A DNA stretch of 64,000 bases from positions 14,118,001-14,182,000 of the forward strand of contig NC_046676.1 of NCBI RefSeq assembly GCF_003369915.1, read 5' to 3'. Below are positions 61,801 through 64,000 of this stretch, piece by piece. The notes under the pieces were generated by a model. The model saw only the letters and a program-made list of their open reading frames with translations. It did not search any database and was not told where the DNA came from. How positions within the stretch are numbered: the stretch's first letter is position 1; each line of letters starts with the position of its first letter. Source of the stretch: Drosophila miranda (taxonomy: Eukaryota > Arthropoda > Insecta > Diptera > Drosophilidae). Made by a program: the position numbers and the translations under genes.

Positions 61801-63033
61801 TTCTGAGAGGGTGGAGAGCTTGCGCTCCAGCGACGTAGTCGAGCGTTTGATCTCCTCCAACTCCTTCTCGAAGCTCTGGATGATGTTATCGAACTCCGAG
61901 TGCTCCACCAGCGCCTCGCTCTCCTGATGTCCCTGGCTGGAGGATCGGCGCGACCGCATGAGGTTCGACGAAATGTAGCTGAGATTGGACTTCGGCATCT
62001 CGTTATCCTCCTGGAGGAACTGAAAGAGCTCCTTCTGCTCGCAATTGAGCAGCTCCTCGCGCAGATTCCCCTGCTGCGAGAGCAGCTCGTCCTGCTCGAT
62101 CGATATGGAGTTCAGGGAGTGGCCACTAGAGTGCCTTCGCATCTCCGTCTCCTCCGACTTGAGCAGCGAGCGCTGCGAGTGACCGCTGGACTGTGAGAGT
62201 CGGTCCAGAGACTTCCTGTAGCTGGGTGAGCGGGTTAGCAACGATTTCTGGTACTTAAGGTAGGCCTCGTCGTGCTCTTCGCTGCCGTAGCGCCGCGAGG
62301 AGTTATCCTGAAAAGAGTCTCCGCGGTTGAAAGAGCCACTTCGCTGGTCGTTGGCATATGGATCCGTGTCCGTGGAGTTGTACTGGCCCAGGAGACGCAG
62401 CTCGATCGACTCCGTGTAAGTGGCCTCGTCCCTGGAGTCGTTCTGCTGGGTGCTCACCCCCGAGGAGATCTGGTGTTGCAGCCGTCGCTCCGCCAGGGCG
62501 AACGGAGTTAGGTTGTTGCTGTGGGCAGACATGATGGCGGTCTCGTAGGTGGGCGGCAGCGAGTCTGTAATTGGTGGCAGTGGCTGATCCTGTAGCTGGA
62601 TCTGCTCGGGCACATCCGAGGCCTCGTCGTACTCGAGGCCATCAACAATTGTGTGCAGGCCGTCCCTCAAGGGGATCTGGAAGCCAAAGTCAGAGCCCGA
62701 GACTGGCCGATTCATAGATTCCTGAAAGAAAAGAACGTAAATTAGTCGGATTTTAAAGAGAGTTCAATGTCAAACACCCACCTGGTAGCTCAATCTATGG
62801 AACTTAGTCTCGGCCAACAGATTAGACTTGTCCATCTCCATTCCCCCCGTGGAATGGAGCTGTGCCTGACCCTGACTTTGAGCGTGGGCCTGGGCCTGGG
62901 CCTCGAGCACGATCTGCTGGAACTTCTCGGCAAACTTTCGTTCTTTACGATCCTTACGCTCTTGCCGCTTCTTCCTTATCAGATCCCGCACCCGTTCGAT
63001 ACTCCTCGCCAGCTTAGACTCCTCGCCCACTTC
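52821..63033 (-). CDS. NaCP60E: NaCP60E voltage-gated cation channel, 3' part: II-III linker to C terminus (1858 aa in window)
   Basis: Fourteen exons close in phase: 62782-63033, 60590-62721, 60188-60515, 60022-60122, 59247-59421, 58836-59132, 58368-58522, 57445-57578, 56694-57363, 56214-56573, 55993-56101, 55754-55935, 53454-53581 and 52821-53374. The first two code for a very long II-III linker (over 790 residues), 60188-58836 for domain III, 58368-58522 for the III-IV linker (MFLTESQ where insect para has MFMT), 57445-56694 for domain IV, and the rest for the cytoplasmic tail with an IQ-like [17 protein letters not shown]. The domain III filter reads ATFEGW: Glu replaces the Lys of sodium channels, giving DEEA as in DSC1, a family reported to pass calcium more readily. 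The gene runs off the right edge; domains I and II are missing from the window. The last-but-two exon start is ambiguous. Expressed mainly in neurons in known flies. Confidence 0.94.
53582..55753 (-). other. NaCP60E: 2.2-kb intron in the NaCP60E C-terminal region
   Basis: It lies between the exons ending in DDMGK and starting before RKRASSF. It holds a (GA)n microsatellite near 53838-53862 and a (TG)n run near 55697-55715. No extra exon with fitting phase is evident, except that the right exon can start at three acceptors (see findings). Confidence 0.6.
53838..53862. repeat. (GA)n microsatellite
   Basis: About 12 GA units within a NaCP60E intron. Confidence 0.92.
57995..58068. other. NaCP60E: Intronic hairpin in NaCP60E
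   Basis: GCATTTTTGAT (57995-58005) is the exact reverse complement of ATCAAAAATGC (58058-58068), and the next eight bases, GGTGTTTG, pair with CAAACACC (58041-58048), with a 9-nt bulge on one side and a 27-nt loop. It sits in the intron between the III-IV linker exon and the domain IV S1 exon. It may be an editing or splicing structure. Confidence 0.55.
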
Positions 63034-64000
63034 CTATATCGGGGGAAAGAACACAAAAAGATCATTAGACAATGGTCGAATCTAAGGCAGAGCAGAAAGC
63101 AAAAGAGTTCGCTACAAGATTTTTTGGGTATTTTTTGACTAGACATTGACATCGATACATCGACATGGAGTTACAATCAGAATTCGGGGTTCCAATACAT
63201 ACAAAAGTAAGGGTTAAGGGCAGGCAACACAAAAGGTTATAACATTTATCACATATATATGTATAAATATTGCCTGATCAGCTTTGGTCTACTCTAGAAG
63301 TATATACACATTTATTTTGTTGGGATTTAGATTAAAGTTTGGCTAACATAAACGAAGCAAGCAAGTTTAAAGCAAGTTAAAACGATTTAGTTGGAAAAAT
63401 TACCTTCTTCTTGAATATCTGTTTACGGTTTTTAGTGTATTTAAATTGTTTTGGTTTTCGGGTTAAGTGTAGATTTAGTGTCGTGTATTTTGTGTGGGCA
63501 AGTAGTTAAGATTAAGATTAAACGCATGGTGCAAAGTTGACAACAGAAGATTTGGTTAATTCGATTAGGTATTCAGTGCATTTCAGAGAATGTTTTAACA
63601 TTGATACTTAGACAAGAGACATACATTTTTAGCTTCGAGTACGAGTACGAGTAGGAGTATGTGGGTCTGTTCAGTATGTACATACACATAAGAAGTGGTA
63701 AAGTTAAGACCCGAACAAACCCCCATAGTCACAAAATTCGAGCAGAGCCGAACTGTAGAGGCCCAGAACAAGTCAAAATACATTGTGCTGGGTCTAATTT
63801 TAAGGATCAAAATTAGATTTAAGTTTAGTAGAACACAAACATGTAGCAAAGGTAGTAACACAATGCAGAGTGTGATGGTTTTTGATGGGAATTTTAACCA
63901 TAAAAGTGAAAAGTAAATATAATTTGCTTGTCTGAACAGAAGAGAAGAGTGCCAGATCGTATGGTGTATGATATAATTGGTTCAATTGTGTGGTATACCA
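63034..64000 (-). other. NaCP60E: NaCP60E intron reaching the window edge
   Basis: The acceptor of exon 62782-63033 is the GATATAG just right of 63033. The remaining sequence is AT-rich. A candidate 15-bp microexon (ATA TTC AAG AAG AAG, IFKKK, phase 0) between CAG and GTAATT lies at about 63401-63415, but its upstream pyrimidine tract is poor, so I do not include it in the chain. Confidence 0.5.

Noticed and set aside
1-64000. tRNA, rRNA and CRISPR arrays
   Set aside because: No cloverleaf with A and B boxes, no rRNA core sequence and no regular repeat-spacer array was seen on either strand.

Overview
The window is a piece of a Drosophila chromosome. The evidence is short GT-AG introns of 57-90 bp, CAG/Gln-rich coding sequence, core-promoter motifs of the fly type, and a set of genes I recognise from cytological region 60E of D. 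melanogaster (Muller element C): the sodium-channel gene NaCP60E, the nociception channel painless, the GGACT-like pair Tina-1/CG2811, a CDV3 homologue, a DNAJC21 homologue and a fatty acyl-CoA reductase like CG30427. The A/C-rich microsatellites and the DINE-1/ISY-like repeats suggest the obscura group, but the species assignment is inference.

Layout. 1-7.6 kb: no gene seen. 7.6-11.4 kb (minus): a seven-exon gene for a long, disordered, Ser/Pro-rich protein I cannot name. 13.2-15.0 kb (plus): DNAJC21-like J-domain/zinc-finger ribosome-biogenesis factor, convergent with an LHFPL-type four-pass membrane protein (15.1-15.9, minus). 17.1-17.8 kb (plus): small secreted EGF-like protein. 18.8-21.5 kb (plus): two tandem GGACT-family paralogues. 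21.8-22.9 kb (minus): CDV3-like. 23.5-24.85 kb: a solo LTR bounded by a 4-bp target-site duplication. 24.9-35.5 kb (plus): a fatty acyl-CoA reductase gene with one shared Rossmann half and three tandem, mutually exclusive 3' halves, each with its own poly(A) signal. 35.9-38.8 and 40.05-41.2 kb: four DINE-1-like repeats, three of them forming a large imperfect inverted repeat; one carries an 89-bp poly(A)-tailed retroposed fragment. Between them (38.95-39.5, minus) lies a small LITAF-domain gene. 41.2-45.8 kb: probable promoter and 5' intron of painless. 45.8-48.7 kb (plus): painless. 52.8-64 kb (minus): the 3' two-thirds of NaCP60E, from the II-III linker to the C terminus; its 5' part lies beyond the right edge.

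The genes do not form an operon-like unit; this is ordinary fly gene packing with convergent pairs (DNAJC21/LHFPL, CG2811/CDV3, painless/NaCP60E). The most unusual arrangement is the reductase gene with three interchangeable C-terminal cassettes. The sodium-channel gene carries Glu instead of Lys in the domain-III filter position. All exon chains below were built by hand from splice signals and checked for reading-phase continuity; no database search was run.
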